Notes: generated by a model not told the origin, from the sequence alone. 64,000 nt of DNA from Adiantum capillus-veneris (GCA_014529385.2 CM043947.1:104499811-104563810), one strand, 5' to 3'; numbered from the stretch's first letter, positions 1 through 12,100 are shown. A program made the numbers and translations.

Positions 1-458
1 ATGCCAAAATTAGAAAAACGATCGCGGACGCTTCACAAAGAAGTACGACGAAGAAAGCTGCGTCAAGCTTAATTGCAGTAAAAACAACATAACTTTCTGC
101 TGCGAACTCCGATTGACACAAACCTAGAACTCAAATCGAAGAGCTCGAGAAGATGAACAAGTTTTGGATGAAAACTGCGATTGCACTTTTCCCATTTCTC
201 GATTTTTTGAGCACAAGACCCCCAAAAATTGAGATGAAGTTCAGGGTGTCATCAACAAGAAAATGTAATCAACCATTAGATTGGTTAGCAATAAACACCA
301 CACAAAACACTAATCATATTCTTCTGAACACAAAACAACCATAGTTAACAAGAATCAACGCTCAAAAAAAAAATTTGTAGCAATTTTGAATCTTACATGC
401 GAATCGCATACACATACTGTTTTGTCACCATGAATCGAGTCGGCGCGTGATCGTTACT

Positions 459-470
459 GCTCTGATACCA
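459..470 (-). promoter_or_regulatory. primer binding site (tRNA-Met type)
   Basis: The minus strand reads TGGTATCAGAGC directly after the LTR end. This is the standard plant Ty1/copia-type site complementary to the 3' end of initiator tRNA-Met, and it fixes the orientation of the element. Confidence 0.85.
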
Positions 471-613
471 TGTTGAGATGTAGAGAGAAAGAGAGATAGA
501 CGAGACAAGAGACACACCATATATGCTCCCAAAGACTGATTCATATTGAGGACAAGATACAAATATATAGGTGAGACCAAGTTGAGTAGAGTGAGCCATA
601 TATAGCTCCAACA
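471..613 (-). repeat. 143-bp LTR, family B
   Basis: Ends are TG...CA with a 5-bp inverted terminal repeat (TGTTG/CAACA) in minus orientation. It resembles the LTRs at 43464-43652, 50469-50663 and 52643-55979 (interrupted), sharing the tract that reads GACACACCAT on the plus strand and the pyrimidine-rich 3' end. Here the CT tract is short, so this is a useful reference for the pre-expansion LTR. Confidence 0.8.
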
Positions 614-660
614 CACGTGACGTTTTTTTTAATGATCATACTTATGTCACACCTAGGCAA

Positions 661-1338
661 AATGAATATGGTAATCTATCTCTGGTTCACTTGCCAACCT
701 TGGAGAGTTTGGAATGGCCTAAGCCAGACAGTGCCTTGATCGCAGCAACCAAAAGGAGAATCGAGGTAGATGTGCAAGCAGTAATGAAGTGCACCTATGC
801 TTCCCATAAAGCCACGGTAACACGGTTTTTGCCTCTTCATGTGTTTGTGTATATATTTTGACTTCAGAGTGTTCACAGAACATCAACAATGTGGACTTGA
901 AAAGGGGGAAGTGTGATCAATGGGTTTCTTTGGGAAACTAAGGTGGTCAACCACCAGGGAGATAGAATCAAGTGCTCTATAGTTGTTGACAAGGTGGTGT
1001 TTAGATACCATATTGCAAAGCAAAGCTTGGAGATGGTCTTTTCCTATAGAAGATGGAAGCTAACGATGGAAGAATGGGAGGCACTAGACTCTGAGGTTGC
1101 TGCTAGAGAATCAATTGACCTACAAATACATCTCCATGGCGATGTAGTGCACCACATTATAGTGAACAATGACTGGAATCTTAGTCACCTTCGTGAGTAT
1201 CTTAATCTCAGATATACCTTGCCCAAGCAATATCTCTTTGTAATCAATGAAAAGATTGTTCGCTCCAGGAAAGAGAAGAGCTTTCTATGTGAAAACATTC
1301 CATTTTCGCGATGTATTTTTGTAAAAGCTTGTAACTGA
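661..1338 (+). pseudogene. unrecognised host-like gene remnant
   Basis: Two open stretches lie in one frame: 661-858 and 901-1338 (ends at a TGA), separated by two in-frame stops. The gap may be an intron (a GTGTTTGTG donor-like site near 840, an AAAAG acceptor-like site before 904) or simple decay. The second part ends with a compact, ubiquitin-sized region (residues about 65-135 of the 141-codon frame) containing IHLHGDVVHHIIV and LPKQYLFVINEKIVRS. I do not recognise the family. The even amino-acid composition and the lack of tandem repeats suggest real ancestral coding. No ATG begins the second part (its first possible initiator codon is GTG), so it is not an intact gene on its own. Confidence 0.45.
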
Positions 1339-1571
1339 CATGGATTTTGTCCACATTAATACATACGGTGTTTTGAATCTCATTTCTGCGCATACTTGTT
1401 TATTCTCAGCTTGTTCAAGTTTTTGTTTGAAACGTGCAATATAGTTGTTGTGGAGCACAAATGTTTTCAATGTTGGTGTCTTTCAATGCTTTGTCGCGTG
1501 ATTTTGTTTAACATTAAAGTTTTAAGTTATTTTGACATTAATTTAAGTGCTTTTAAAAAAGTGACTTTGGG

Positions 1572-1578
1572 TATATAA
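1572..1578 (+). promoter_or_regulatory. TATA box for the gene at 1662
   Basis: TATATAAG lies 84-90 bp upstream of an ATG at 1662. The sequence between is a pyrimidine/A-rich leader ending AACAAACCC-ATGG, a good plant start context. The spacing fits a transcription start near 1600. Confidence 0.5.
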
Positions 1579-1661
1579 GTGACTTTCTAGTTTTTATACT
1601 TCATTTCTCACATTCACAAAACTCTAGCTCTAAGCTCTCATCGCATCTTCTGAACAAACCC

Positions 1662-2492
1662 ATGGAAACGTCTACTGATGTAGTTCTCACACAATTAGAA
1701 AAGGTAGGACTTGCAGATCGAACACATGAACTACTCAATGTCTTTGAGGGGACAATTGACATGGATGCCACTGCCAAACTCCATGCACAGGCATTTAGAA
1801 GCTTTCTTGACTACATGGCGCAACACATGGAGGAATAGGCCATAATCTTTGAGGGATCCGACACGGCGTGGTTGCCAGTGGATTTCTTGAAGCATCTCTA
1901 TGCATCTGACAAAAACTTCCGGTTTTGCTTGTTGAGGTTTATTAAAGGCCTTACGGCACGGGACTTCGAGATAGAGGATGAGGATGATATCATGGATTTG
2001 GGCATGGGGTGCATAGGCACCCAATTTATTTCATGGGACATGGTTATGGAATTACTTGTGCTTGAGGGCATGGACAAGGGAAAATCAAAGGAAAAGGTCA
2101 ACCAAAGACCTCCTATGACCATTGTGGAGGAATCAAATGAAGTTATCGAAGAGATAGATGAGCAGGTTGAAGCATCTATGGCACTCGTACTCATGCAAGA
2201 TCCCAACGCCACTGAGGAGGAAGATCGAATGATAGAGGGAGATGAGTTGTTGGAAGAGATCTCGGACCTCCAAATTCTCACTTTGCATTCACTGGTGGTG
2301 GATGATCGTCAATTTCTATTCCTTGACAACATTGCCAAAATGTTAGGACTCAGAGAAGATGAGTCGCTTGCAATGCTTGCTATCTATGCGGGCATGAAGG
2401 ATCCCAGTGGGAAGGAAGAGAAAGTCAATTTTCAAATTTATTTCAAAGACCTTGCAAGATCTCCCAGCAAGCCTCTCTTTCCTCCCCAGTGA
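1662..2492 (+). pseudogene. unrecognised acidic protein gene with one in-frame stop
   Basis: The frame starting at ATG 1662 stays open to 2492 (276 codons) except for a single TAG at 1836-1838 after codon 58. The protein is acidic (clusters such as EIEDEDDIMD and EEEDRMIEGDELLEEI) and otherwise soluble-looking. No known domain is recognised. A TATA box and good start context lie upstream. The coding trend seems to continue past 2492 in another frame, so this is probably the first part of a longer, frameshifted gene. Readthrough or a sequencing error at the TAG cannot be excluded. Confidence 0.55.
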
Positions 2493-3021
2493 AAACGAAC
2501 AACAATTGGTGCAAACAATAGCAAGTACACTAGTGGAAATAAAAGCATGTGCCTCTTTCTATGAAAGCGTACCATAGAGCACATTTCATCCACACAAACC
2601 ACTGATTGCAATTGGTAGAGATGATCGATCTAGCATTGATCTCACAAAGAAAAATGTTGAAGAGAGGGATGAAGAAACTGAGGTAAATAAATTTAAACCT
2701 GGTAGAATTTCTAGTATTCCTTACTACGTGTTAATATCAATTAAAATGTTTGGCAGACGGCTTATCATGTTGATAAGTTTGCAATACGTACAAGAGGTTC
2801 GTGAAGCGTCTCCACAGGTAGAGATAGCTCTCTTTGGCACTATCTCAGCCATCTGGGGCCATTGATTCTTAAGAGTTTCTCACACAGAGTTCTCCAAGAA
2901 TGGTTTTGTAGAGCTGCTAAAGTGTAAAGCATTAAGTGTCATACTTGCTGCAGATTCTCTCACCTTAAACGCTCACAAGTGTATATTGGTGGACCGAGAG
3001 GCAGCATGTATGCCTTTATAG
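2487..3021 (+). pseudogene. probable continuation of the 1662 gene (frameshifted exons)
   Basis: After 2486 the coding trend shifts frame (SENEQQLVQTIAST...). A frame with only two stops (TAG 2575, TGA 2863) then runs to 3021. Possible splice sites occur at GAG|GTAAAT (about 2680) and at CAG acceptors (about 2758 and 2818). Segments such as EFSKNGFVELLK and ISAIWGH are reminiscent of armadillo-type helical repeats, but the similarity is weak and is offered only as a guess. Confidence 0.35.
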
Positions 3022-3266
3022 GAAAACACCCAGGCTCTGTCCTTTCCCACTACTCCTTGAGTCTAGGTCAAGGGTTGACAAACCCATAGGAAATTGTAAA
3101 ATCCCTTGGTGTCAAGTCAGCCATTCGCCCAATACTCAAAGATGTAATTCGTAGAAAAACCAATCGACCATGATGTAATATTCGAATCAATAAAGAATAA
3201 ATGTGTTTGTCAATGATTTTTCTCACCATCCAGTACTTCTTTTTTTATTCATATTGTTTAATAATT

Positions 3267-3677
3267 TCCATTTTCTCCCACCGAGGCACACGCGTGCATA
3301 GAACCTCGAACATGGAGCCACCGGGCGGCCGGGGGAGCGTCTCAGAGATAATTTTGCAAAACCGGGCGACGAAAGGGGGCGTTCGGGGTTAAGAAGGGCA
3401 TGTGACGCATCGACGGCAAGCCCCTGTGTGCCACGGCGTGTAGGGAGCAATCCTATCACTGACTAAATTGCTCCCTCCACGCCGTGGCATACAAGGGCTT
3501 TTTTTACACTATCTGACCCCGCCCGGCGCCGCCGATGCATCACATGCCCTTCTTGACCCTGTACGGCCCCCTGTCACTCCGTTTCGCAAAATTATCTTCA
3601 AGATTCTCTTTCCGGCCGTCTGATGGCTGCATGTTCAAGGTTTTGTGCACATGTGTGCCTTGGCGGGTGAAAATGGA
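3267..3677. mobile_element. foldback / MITE-like hairpin element
   Basis: A 411-bp segment folds on itself nearly end to end. The outer 25 bp are inverted repeats (TCCATTTTCTCCCACCGAGG at the left; the right end gives TCCATTTTCACCCGCCAAGG as reverse complement). The inner arms 3429-3451 and 3467-3489 pair over 23 bp with one mismatch around a 15-nt loop. The intermediate arms (about 3385-3415 and 3527-3557) also pair. It is GC-rich compared with its flanks. No clear target duplication was seen and no transposase is present, so it is non-autonomous. A long hairpin like this could make small RNAs. Confidence 0.75.
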
Positions 3678-5262
3678 GCCATGGTGGCGAACTTAAATTT
3701 AACATATTCAACAATTCAAATACTTATAAAAGACAATGTACAAATTAAAATTGAACAATTGCTCGGAATGATAGAAGTTTGCGAATTGATATTATAGAGA
3801 AAGATTACAAATCTTATGAAGAGAGAGTACATGGGATAAACTACATCTTATGAAGGCATCCTTCATTTCTTAAACTTAGTGCTAAGGCTAAATCCATATT
3901 TTTTAAAGTTACACGCTTTATATGTGCCATACAAGAGACGCTTTGATGGGAAAAATGGAACAACACACAGGACACAAACTCGATGCCTCTCTATAGCCCA
4001 ACAGGTATCCAAAACCCCAAGACACACAGAATCACACACATATGCACATCTTCTGTCGACCTTCACAACATAGACCGCCCTCGAGCAATCACCAATACAC
4101 ACACTCACACATGAACACTTCAATACAAGAAACCCTTCAACCAATCATCATCACCCGACACCAACGGATGCATGCAACTCCCCCAACATGTAAATACACA
4201 TGTACAGGGAGGCGACACACGCCTCGACCTTACACAATCCTAATCTGAAAACATAACCATTTTTCCTCTCTCTGTACACTTACACACAACCTTTCCGGAG
4301 CCAATGCTACCACGGACTCACTGCACAAGACTAGATGGAAAGGACAATAGAATTTAAACCACTCGAGAAGACTCTATGCATCACCAAAAAAACATCTAGA
4401 TACGATGATGGAATCAACCGCAATGGTGCGATCCTTGGCTTTCTTCTCCTTCAAAGGCAACTCTTCGCTGGCAAGCCTCTTCCTCCTCGTGTGCACTATG
4501 GGCTCCTTGGCATAGCTCATGACCAATCTGATATCCCTGGCTTCTCTTGCTTTTCACTTCACAGATGGCGACCCTTTTCACCTCCTCTGAGCTCAGCCCT
4601 CCCTTGGCTTTCCTCTAAGCACATGCCGCTTCTGGCCCGTCTTCTGCCTTACGCAGCCCCTCGTTGACTCCAATCACTGACACCGTGGGCGGCACCCCTT
4701 GTTCTCAGCCCCATCACCTCGTTGCACTGCAGCGCTGCATGGCAGCCAACTTAGGCCCACCACCTCCCCTGCATGGCCCCTTGTTCCACACAAAAGTTGC
4801 CCTCCCTGCAACCCTTGTGGCCTTCTCCTCTCAGCAAGGCGGGCTCTTGCTCAGCAGCGCCTTAATCCCCTGTACTGCGCTCTCCTCAGAGCCACCACCT
4901 CATGGTGTCACCCCCCTACTGCCCTCCTCGGCCTCCTTCTTTGCAGTCCCTTGGCCGCCTTCATGCAGCCCCTCACTGGCCGTAACCATCGGCCCTCATT
5001 CGGCTGGCGGGCTTTTCCTCCCATGCATCGACCAGTAGTGCCCCCCTTTCTTTGCATGGTGGGCTGCTCAGTCCCGATCTCCAACTAGCGCTTCTCCCTC
5101 CATGCATGCCTTTTGGTGGCCTTCCCTCATGCTCTCCTCGTCTACTGTAGTCACTGTAACACGCTTTTTTTTTTCCTTATTAATAGCTTTGAAAAGTTTT
5201 TTTTGGGCTTGGCCCCCTTGCACACGCCATAGAATGCCGACCTTCGAATGCCTCCTTCAAAC
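3678..5262. other. no supported gene; C-rich low-information sequence
   Basis: 3678-4334 is AC-rich. 4335-5160 is C/T-rich and holds several long open frames (for example 4335-4667, 4664-5038 and 4699-5088). Their products are just Pro/Ser/Leu/His-rich, and frames overlap in phase, which is expected from composition. I see no motif, repeat family or promoter. Confidence 0.5.
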
Positions 5263-5525
5263 GTGAGCATCGATCTCCATGATTCCTAGTCTCTGAGAGG
5301 ATCACATAATAGGCCCCTCGACAATAGATCTCGATCGTTGAGATTCAATACACTTGACTTCAAGCACCTAAATCTCACCGAACCCGAGGAAGTACTTTTG
5401 CATACATTATGGTACTATGAGACGGAGATATACATCAACCTGTAGTATCCTCAAGCATTCCAATTAGCAAAGCTTTTGAACCACATTTGACCTGTTGTAT
5501 GCCCGATTTGGCATACACATCACTG
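5263..5525 (+). repeat. dispersed repeat, copy 1
   Basis: This segment is a diverged direct copy of 15883-16150. Shared landmarks include a CTCGATCGT-like stretch, a GGCAAAGCTT-like stretch followed by CATATTTGACC, and TTTGGCATACACATC at the end. No coding was recognised, so the family is unknown (possibly an LTR or SINE-like piece). Confidence 0.6.
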
Positions 5526-7005
5526 TGGGACCTATCCCGGTTGCACGTGGTACCTGTCCAAGCCTTCTGCTATCACACTATTTTCTGCCCTTCACCTGAT
5601 ACTTTCCATGGTCCGACACACCTTGGGTGCACCAACGACATCTTAAAAAAGATGCACCAAAATGTCTGCGGCGGCGACATCGTGCAAGGCCAGTAAAGAT
5701 GCGTGTTGTATTCTTGTAACGGAATCACTATATTTATATTTATCTGCCTTTCCCCTTGCTCTCTCTATCTTCTCTTCTCTTCTTGTACTCTAAGGGCTTC
5801 CTTCTCAACTGCCTCTTCCTTTATCTTTTTCTCCTTTTGGCCTCTTTTGCTTTTTATACCGGGTCGCTTGGTATTACCTTGACTACTCTTTCTTTGATTC
5901 ATGATGGAAACTTTCACGGCGTAGTATGTGGGGTGGCCTCATCACCCATGGTTGTGGTAGGAGGGGATGGCGGTGGATTTTTCAAGTGGACTTGGATATT
6001 CCTCTTCTATTTCTCTAGTTTCTTGCGTTGGTCTGCGAAGAGGTGAAATCGGTGGGGGATCTGGAAATGGTGTGCGAGTGGCATGGATTAAATCACCGAG
6101 ACCTCCAAATATGTGTCGCATGTTGCTTTGATCATCTAGATTTCCTGGTTGGGGAGGCTCTTAGGTGTTTCGAGCAGACTGGGGCACTAGGTTATCCACT
6201 TGTGGTTGGGGATGTGGATTTGAAGCCGTGGATTATGCATGGGGTTTCGGGTACTGATTTTCTGCGGTGTGAGTGGTTGTGGTGGTATTGTTGTGTGTAG
6301 TGCGAGCTTGCTTGTGTGACTCGTCCATGTGGTGCAAGATGTGAGTGCGTGTGCGTTTGTGCTCGAGTGGATCTTCTAGAATGTGCAAACAAGAAATGAA
6401 CTTCAAGTTGTGAGTTTTGACTTATAAAGTACTATTTTAAAAAAAAACTTAAAAACTCAATAATACCATTAAAAATCCAAAATAACTCCAAAATTGTTAC
6501 ATGAAACCATTGATTGGGGCGTTAACAAATCACGTGGCATTACAATGTATGCTCAATATGGGAATGGTTAGTGTCAAAAATTTATTGATTTTCCACCCAA
6601 CGTCTGCCATTTCGTCGCCTTGTTGCCAACCACCTTCAAAATCGATCTTTTGCACTAGAAGCATGTTATGATTGCAATCACCTCACGCTAACCACTTTCT
6701 CTATTTTGAATTTCAAGCTTCTTTGCACTCTAGTCTTCTTCCTTTCTCTTCTCGCTAAGACTTTGTAGAACCAATTGAATATTTCGTGCAGGGCATTGCT
6801 CTTTTTCCTCCCACCTCCATGCCTTGTATTTTCAAAATACACTGCTTTTGCTTGATAGTGTGAGCGCTCCATTCCTTGGCTACTCCAGATGCCCAATGAG
6901 CCGAATGTGTTGAGAAAAAATGAGCTATGAGCAAAAAGAATATGCTACAAAAATATAAACCTTTAGTTCAAACATTGATGATTTTTTATTCCAAAGACAA
7001 AGTGT
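5526..7005. other. no supported gene
   Basis: The stretch is T- and G-rich around 5740-6400 with short frames only. I see no domain, transposon end or RNA gene. Confidence 0.4.
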
Positions 7006-7446
7006 TCAACCCACCATGTATTGTGTTATGTGTGTCTCCCCCCAGGCATCCACCATTTGCATTGTGAAACTATTGATTACAAACTTTAAAGTGGATATCT
7101 CAGTAGAAATTAGATTTTCCTTTTCAAGCAAACAAAGAATATCATCTACACACTGCAACACACAAGCATGCTTAATTCCTCGTGCTGCTTCATTACCGCT
7201 GTAGGTGGTAATGTCACACACCTTTTTCCACAATTGAAACTCATTGGAACTTTGGGAGTTAGAATAGTCTAAAAGCATATGCCTAGATTTACTACCATCC
7301 ATACATATTTTATTAGGACAATCCTGTGTACTTCTAGATGCCTTCCTATCCTTTGATAGCTCTACTACACCACCATGTAGGCCAACGCTTGATAGAATAG
7401 ATTCAAGTTCATTAATACACTCTTCCCTTATTTTTGCAGGCTCCAT
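7006..7446 (-). pseudogene. 3' part of an unrecognised coiled-coil gene (146 codons)
   Basis: An open minus-strand frame starts with MEPAKIREECINELESIL and ends at a stop near 7006. It is Cys/Ser-rich and soluble-looking, with helix-prone segments at both ends. No family is recognised. It lies downstream, in the same orientation, of the coiled-coil fragments at 7951-9196, so all are best read as pieces of one decayed gene. Confidence 0.4.
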
Positions 7447-7658
7447 ATTTCAAGCATAATTAATATGGAGCATCAACAACTTGTCAAGAATTCGTACAGG
7501 GGCATGAAGAGTACAGACATGCACATTTATCAGAGGAACTGGTAGAATAGGATCCTAATTTGGATCATCCATGTCTCAATTAGGGGGTAGACTCTGGTTA
7601 AAACTAAGGATACCTTGAAACCATTGTTGGAGTGCTTTACCCACTATTTGTGTAGTGG

Positions 7659-7818
7659 TCACACCTTTCGCAGAATTGACTGCAACTTTGCCACCCTTAC
7701 CCTTACCTTTACCTTTCGCAGAGTTTTAACTATAGCTTTGCCACCCTTACCCTTACCCTTACCCTTACCCTTACCCTTGCCCTCAGTTCCTAATGAGACT
7801 TTACTATGGTACCAATAA
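7659..7818 (-). repeat. CCCTTA hexamer tract inside a Lys-Gly-rich frame
   Basis: From 7683 to 7787 the plus strand carries runs of CCCTTA (with some CCTTTA). On the minus strand this reads as alternating Lys-Gly. The tract is interrupted by a near-duplicate TTTCGCAGA spacer. It lies within the broken coiled-coil gene region, but I cannot say whether it was ever translated. Confidence 0.5.
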
Positions 7819-7950
7819 ATGCATGGAAAGAGGGTCATTGCACCTTGCTTGCATCCTAGCATACACTTGAGAGTTTTCAAGTCTCCTGCCAAATTGCCAC
7901 TCCACTTGGAACGTACCCAGACCTGAAACCTGCAATCATTTTCCTTCTTA

Positions 7951-8256
7951 TTATTGCTGAATGACATCAACGATTGGGGTGTGATTAAAATACCATTTGA
8001 GAGACTCATGTGTCTCGTGTGGGAGATGAAAATCTGCCAGCCACCAAATATTATTCTCGGATTGAACACCTAAACAGGTGTTTCCCTTCTCGTTGGCACT
8101 TACCTCAACATCAATGCCCACCAAGGCTCTGTTCATAAGCGTAACACTTACCCTTTCGAGACGTTGACCTTTGACAATCTGGCTCTCATCAAGCTTCATC
8201 ACAAATATAACTTTGCCATCAAAATCTTCCTGTGTCAACCCATAAAATTTGATCAT
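7951..8256 (-). pseudogene. middle fragment of the unrecognised minus-strand gene (101 codons)
   Basis: The frame begins MIKFYGLTQEDFDGKVIFVM and contains alternating beta-prone stretches (RVSVTLMNRALVGIDVEVS). It looks like genuine former coding with balanced composition. No known domain recognised. It sits between the coiled-coil fragment (8300-8954) and the C-terminal fragment (7006-7446), all in one orientation. Confidence 0.4.
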
Positions 8257-8299
8257 TCACTCTTGGAGCTTCAACAAGTCAACATAGACATTATTGAAC

Positions 8300-9196
8300 T
8301 CATTGTAACAAAAAGATTTTCTCTCTTCTTAGTAGAGTATGTCCGATCGTTTCAACATTGGACTCGATTCCCATCATCGTCCGGGCCAAGTTCCTACACA
8401 TTGAAATAATATTACAGCAACCTATGAAAAAATTTATGAAATTAGAAGCTTGCATTTGTAGTCCTACCGAGTTTGACAGATAGCTTTCTTTCGAGCTCCA
8501 CCGCTTGAAGATAGCATAGATACCTTTCTTTCGAGCTCCACCGCTTGAAGATAGCATAGATATCGCATGTCTCTTGCACTTGCGAATGTGATAGCCCAAT
8601 GGAATGTGTTTGAGATGATTGATTCGCCGGTGCACATTACATGCAGTATGTTGTAGCTGAACATAATTTTCTAGACGACGCTCTTGCTCCATTTTTTGAT
8701 GCTCTGCCTTTGTAATAAGCTTTGACATATCGTCATTAAGCTGCTTCGTCTTCTCATTGGATGAACACACGTGCAGTGTGTTGTAGCTGAACATAATTGT
8801 CTAGACGACGCTCTTGCTCCATTTTTTGATGCTCTGTCTTTGTAATAAGCTTTGACATCTCGTCATTAAGCTGCTTCATCTTCTCATTGGCTTCCTCTCT
8901 GACTTGGTAAATGTCTTTCATGTACTTCTCTTGCAATGATAATATAGGCAGCACAGAGATGTTTTCTTGCTTCCCTTCATTGAAAAAAGCTGAATTTAAT
9001 CTCCAACAGTAGCCAAATAGTCCATCTCTCCCATCTCCAATAATTGCAGTAGCTCAATGACATTACTAAAAGGTGGTGATGCATTGGTCATTGGATCGCC
9101 TAGGTAAATATGTCCATCAACCAATAAGTTGATTTCCTTGCATCCATGGCTCCGTAGGTGGTCTCCAGCATTGGGATTAGATGTGCCAAGTCGCAC
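8300..9196 (-). pseudogene. coiled-coil part of the unrecognised gene, with internal tandem duplications
   Basis: Three minus-strand frames (9196-8996, 8954-8754, 8794-8300) cover an N-side region (NVIELLQLLEMGEMDYLATV) followed by a heptad-type coiled coil (EEANEKMKQLNDEMSKLITK). The coiled-coil DNA is duplicated in tandem: 8643-8760 and 8774-8890 are about 95% alike. A second tandem duplication of about 40 bp lies at 8479-8560 (GAGCTCCACCGCTTGAAGAT twice). Stops and frameshifts separate the pieces, so this is a pseudogene or wrongly split exons. Function not recognised. Confidence 0.45.
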
Positions 9197-12100
9197 AGTT
9201 GCATACTCCTACTCTAAATCAGCATTTAATCGATATCATTTTGATTTTTTAGTAATGTCTTGCAGTGGTAGGGGATTGACCCAGGGGATTCACTCTATAT
9301 ACAAAACGGGATGCCACCTACGAGCGGAAAACTTTGATAAAACCCCTATATACGACTCATATTAGGGAATATTACCCACCTTTCTATGCTTATACGACAA
9401 TCAATGAAGATAACAATCATACCCCTATCTTACATATAAAATTTAGATCTCACATGATTTAACTAAGTAAAACTAGTCAAAGTGTATAGCATAGTGACTA
9501 TCAACGTTGGAAAGAGGGAAATGAGAAAACAACCAGCACATAATAGGATAGCCTCTCTATAAACCATTGATATCACAACACCCCTATCCCCTATTTAACA
9601 TACACACAAAGATCCAATCTGCTAACAATTGTTGTCCGAGCCCAAACCTGACCATCCCTACCTGTATACACTCGGCCGCTAAGCATGCAATCAATTATCT
9701 CAACCTCTCACATATAAGTAGTCACGATACCCTCAAACACCCCAAGATCATTGGCAGACTCAAGTTAACCACAAGCTTCCATCTTCACAACACATATCAC
9801 AACCATATAGATAGCACTCACTAATTCAACACACCACTAAAGAGCGCATATAGCCGATGTAACACAAGATCCCTATCCTTAGCACACGCCTTGTTTGCTC
9901 AAGAACCATTTGATTACACAATACTTATGGACATGAGAGCGAGAGAGATATATAGAATATCCAGTCAAAAAACATAAAGATCATAATTTCAATGCAATTG
10001 GATTTAATTAATAGACTTTGCAATGGGCCGGCCTCTCGTCCCTTGGCTCTGGAAAACTCATCTTGTTGTTGGAAGTTACAACAGACAATCCTTCATTTTG
10101 CATTATCGGAGCTTCAACAATCCCATATAATATTGTATCCCACTACTCTTTGCAACTCTTGACCTCCTCGGGCCGTTCTTCTTGCATCTCTCAAAGCTCC
10201 CCCCCATGGCCTTTGCTCGGGCTCTCACCACCCTATATTGCAGATGGTGGGCCTCCTCATGAACTCCTCCTTCTATTCTGATGAGACCCTCTCTCTCTTT
10301 GGCCACGAGCCCTGGCCACCTCCAACCTATGGTGGCTTCCTATCCTGTGATGGCGGCTCCAATCTATAGCACTTGGCCTGCTTTGGTTTACGGCCTTCCC
10401 TTGCTCCTCTCTGAAGTCCACCAATAAGCCACCCCCCCTTATTGCTCCCCGTCGGGATTCTCTGTTTGCCTCCCTTGGTATCGCCCTCCTGGCCGAGGTC
10501 GTCCAACAACCCCTTCCCTATCGATCCTTGGCAGCTTCCCCATGCAACGTGTCGCTTGATTACCCTCCAGATGGACGCTTCTCCCCCACAACTAGTGGCT
10601 TCCTTGCCATCTAACTGCAATGCTATGCCACCTCCATGCATGCACAAGAACTTCATGACATATCCCCTATTGAAGTGCCTACATGTAGCTATTATTTCCA
10701 CATTTTTCCATATAAAAGAACTATCCCCATTTGGAAAAGACACTAGAAAATCTCTTTATTCCATTTAAGAAAAAAATCTACATAAGAGAAAATTGAGCCT
10801 TCTATACTTCCATATGGGAAACAATTGGGCCTTGACTTACTCCATATAGGAAAAAAAAAATCCTATGTAGAAAATCAAGCATCCATTTGTCTCATGTGGA
10901 AAAACAAAGTTACCTATATAGAAAAATACATTTTCATTTGACAGGATTAAAAAAACCCATACGTTGCTAATTTCTTGATCAGAGAATCTCTATATTACCA
11001 CTCCATTTGTCCCATGTGGAAAAAAAATTACCTGTATAGAAAAATATATTTCCTTCTCACAAGGTTATAGTCGTCATAAGCTACTAAAACAATATATACT
11101 ATTTACCTAACTCCATCTTGCAGGGATACAAATGCATCATGAGCTATCAAAACAATAGATAATGTTTACCTGAGTCCATCTTGTTGGGATGGTGGATGAT
11201 CAACTTGCATAAATGGACTGAAAGACCTTTCCTACAACTCCATCTTAAATCTACATTTTGAATGGTCATACCCATATCTCCACTTTTGATCAGGGTGCTT
11301 GGAAAAATAAATAAAAGTAGTAATTGCTTTGACATTCTAATTGAAATGAGATGCACATTCCCATGTAGAAAGTTAAGTCTACCATACTGCCACGCAACAA
11401 TTTCATACCCAAAAACACCCTCCTTTTTCTACCTCGCTTGATTCTTGCAAAATATAGCAAAGTACTAACTGTAGAGAAAGCCCCTCTTCCCTTGTCATTA
11501 TCTCTTATGATCCAACCAACACACATCCAGATAAGAAACCTAGAAACCTCTCCCAAATTTACAAATAGCTGTATTACATTATAAAACTCAACTAACAACA
11601 TAATATTCAACCCCAATCAAAATAACACCACATGGTTACTTTGTCTCCCCAAAAAAAAAAATTCAAAGACATTCCCTTGCAGAGATCTCCAGTAAACCAC
11701 TTAAATCTTGGAATGTACACACTACCATATGGAGACATTAACCTATAGTTTGTAAATTGCCTCCTATAGAAAAAAAGATAGACAAGACCTTGCAACAAGC
11801 TTGATTTCATAAAAGTAAATCTTGGAGTCAATTCTCATGCTTCAAATAACAACCATTACAACATTCCCACATTTTTTAACTCAATCTTCTTTCAAACAAG
11901 ACATACAAACCGATAAAGCTCTTAAATGCTAATACTTGTCAAGGAATACAATGTAAGGCTTAGATCATTGTTGATTTCACTGAAGAGGGTACAATTCTAT
12001 CTAGCGAGGTCCATGCCTAACAACAAAACAACACTTATCCCATGAGGTTAGTTGGTTACAAAATAATAAATCTCCATATGTATAGATCACATCAAGCATG

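Larger units (their letters stand above)
1..613 (-). mobile_element. 5' end of a short-LTR (TRIM/LARD-like) retroelement, family B, cut by the window edge
   Basis: Read on the minus strand, a 143-bp LTR (471-613) beginning TGTTGG and ending CAACA is followed directly by a primer binding site and then by internal sequence running off the left edge. The internal part (about 260-430) matches the internal part of the blocks at 43653-44810, 49640-50468 and 51497-52642, so this is a fourth copy of that family. No protein is recognisable. The very short LTR and lack of coding suggest a non-autonomous element mobilised in trans; that is inference. Confidence 0.75.

Noticed and set aside
4335-5088. 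Long overlapping open frames as proline-rich genes
   Set aside because: Several frames are open at once in a C-rich stretch; composition explains them and no motif is present.
7683-7787. CCCTTA repeats as telomeric DNA
   Set aside because: The unit reads TAAGGG, not the plant TTTAGGG or TTAGGG, and it is short, interrupted and internal.
10018-10768. Open frames on both strands as genes
   Set aside because: Same composition effect; no domain and no start context.
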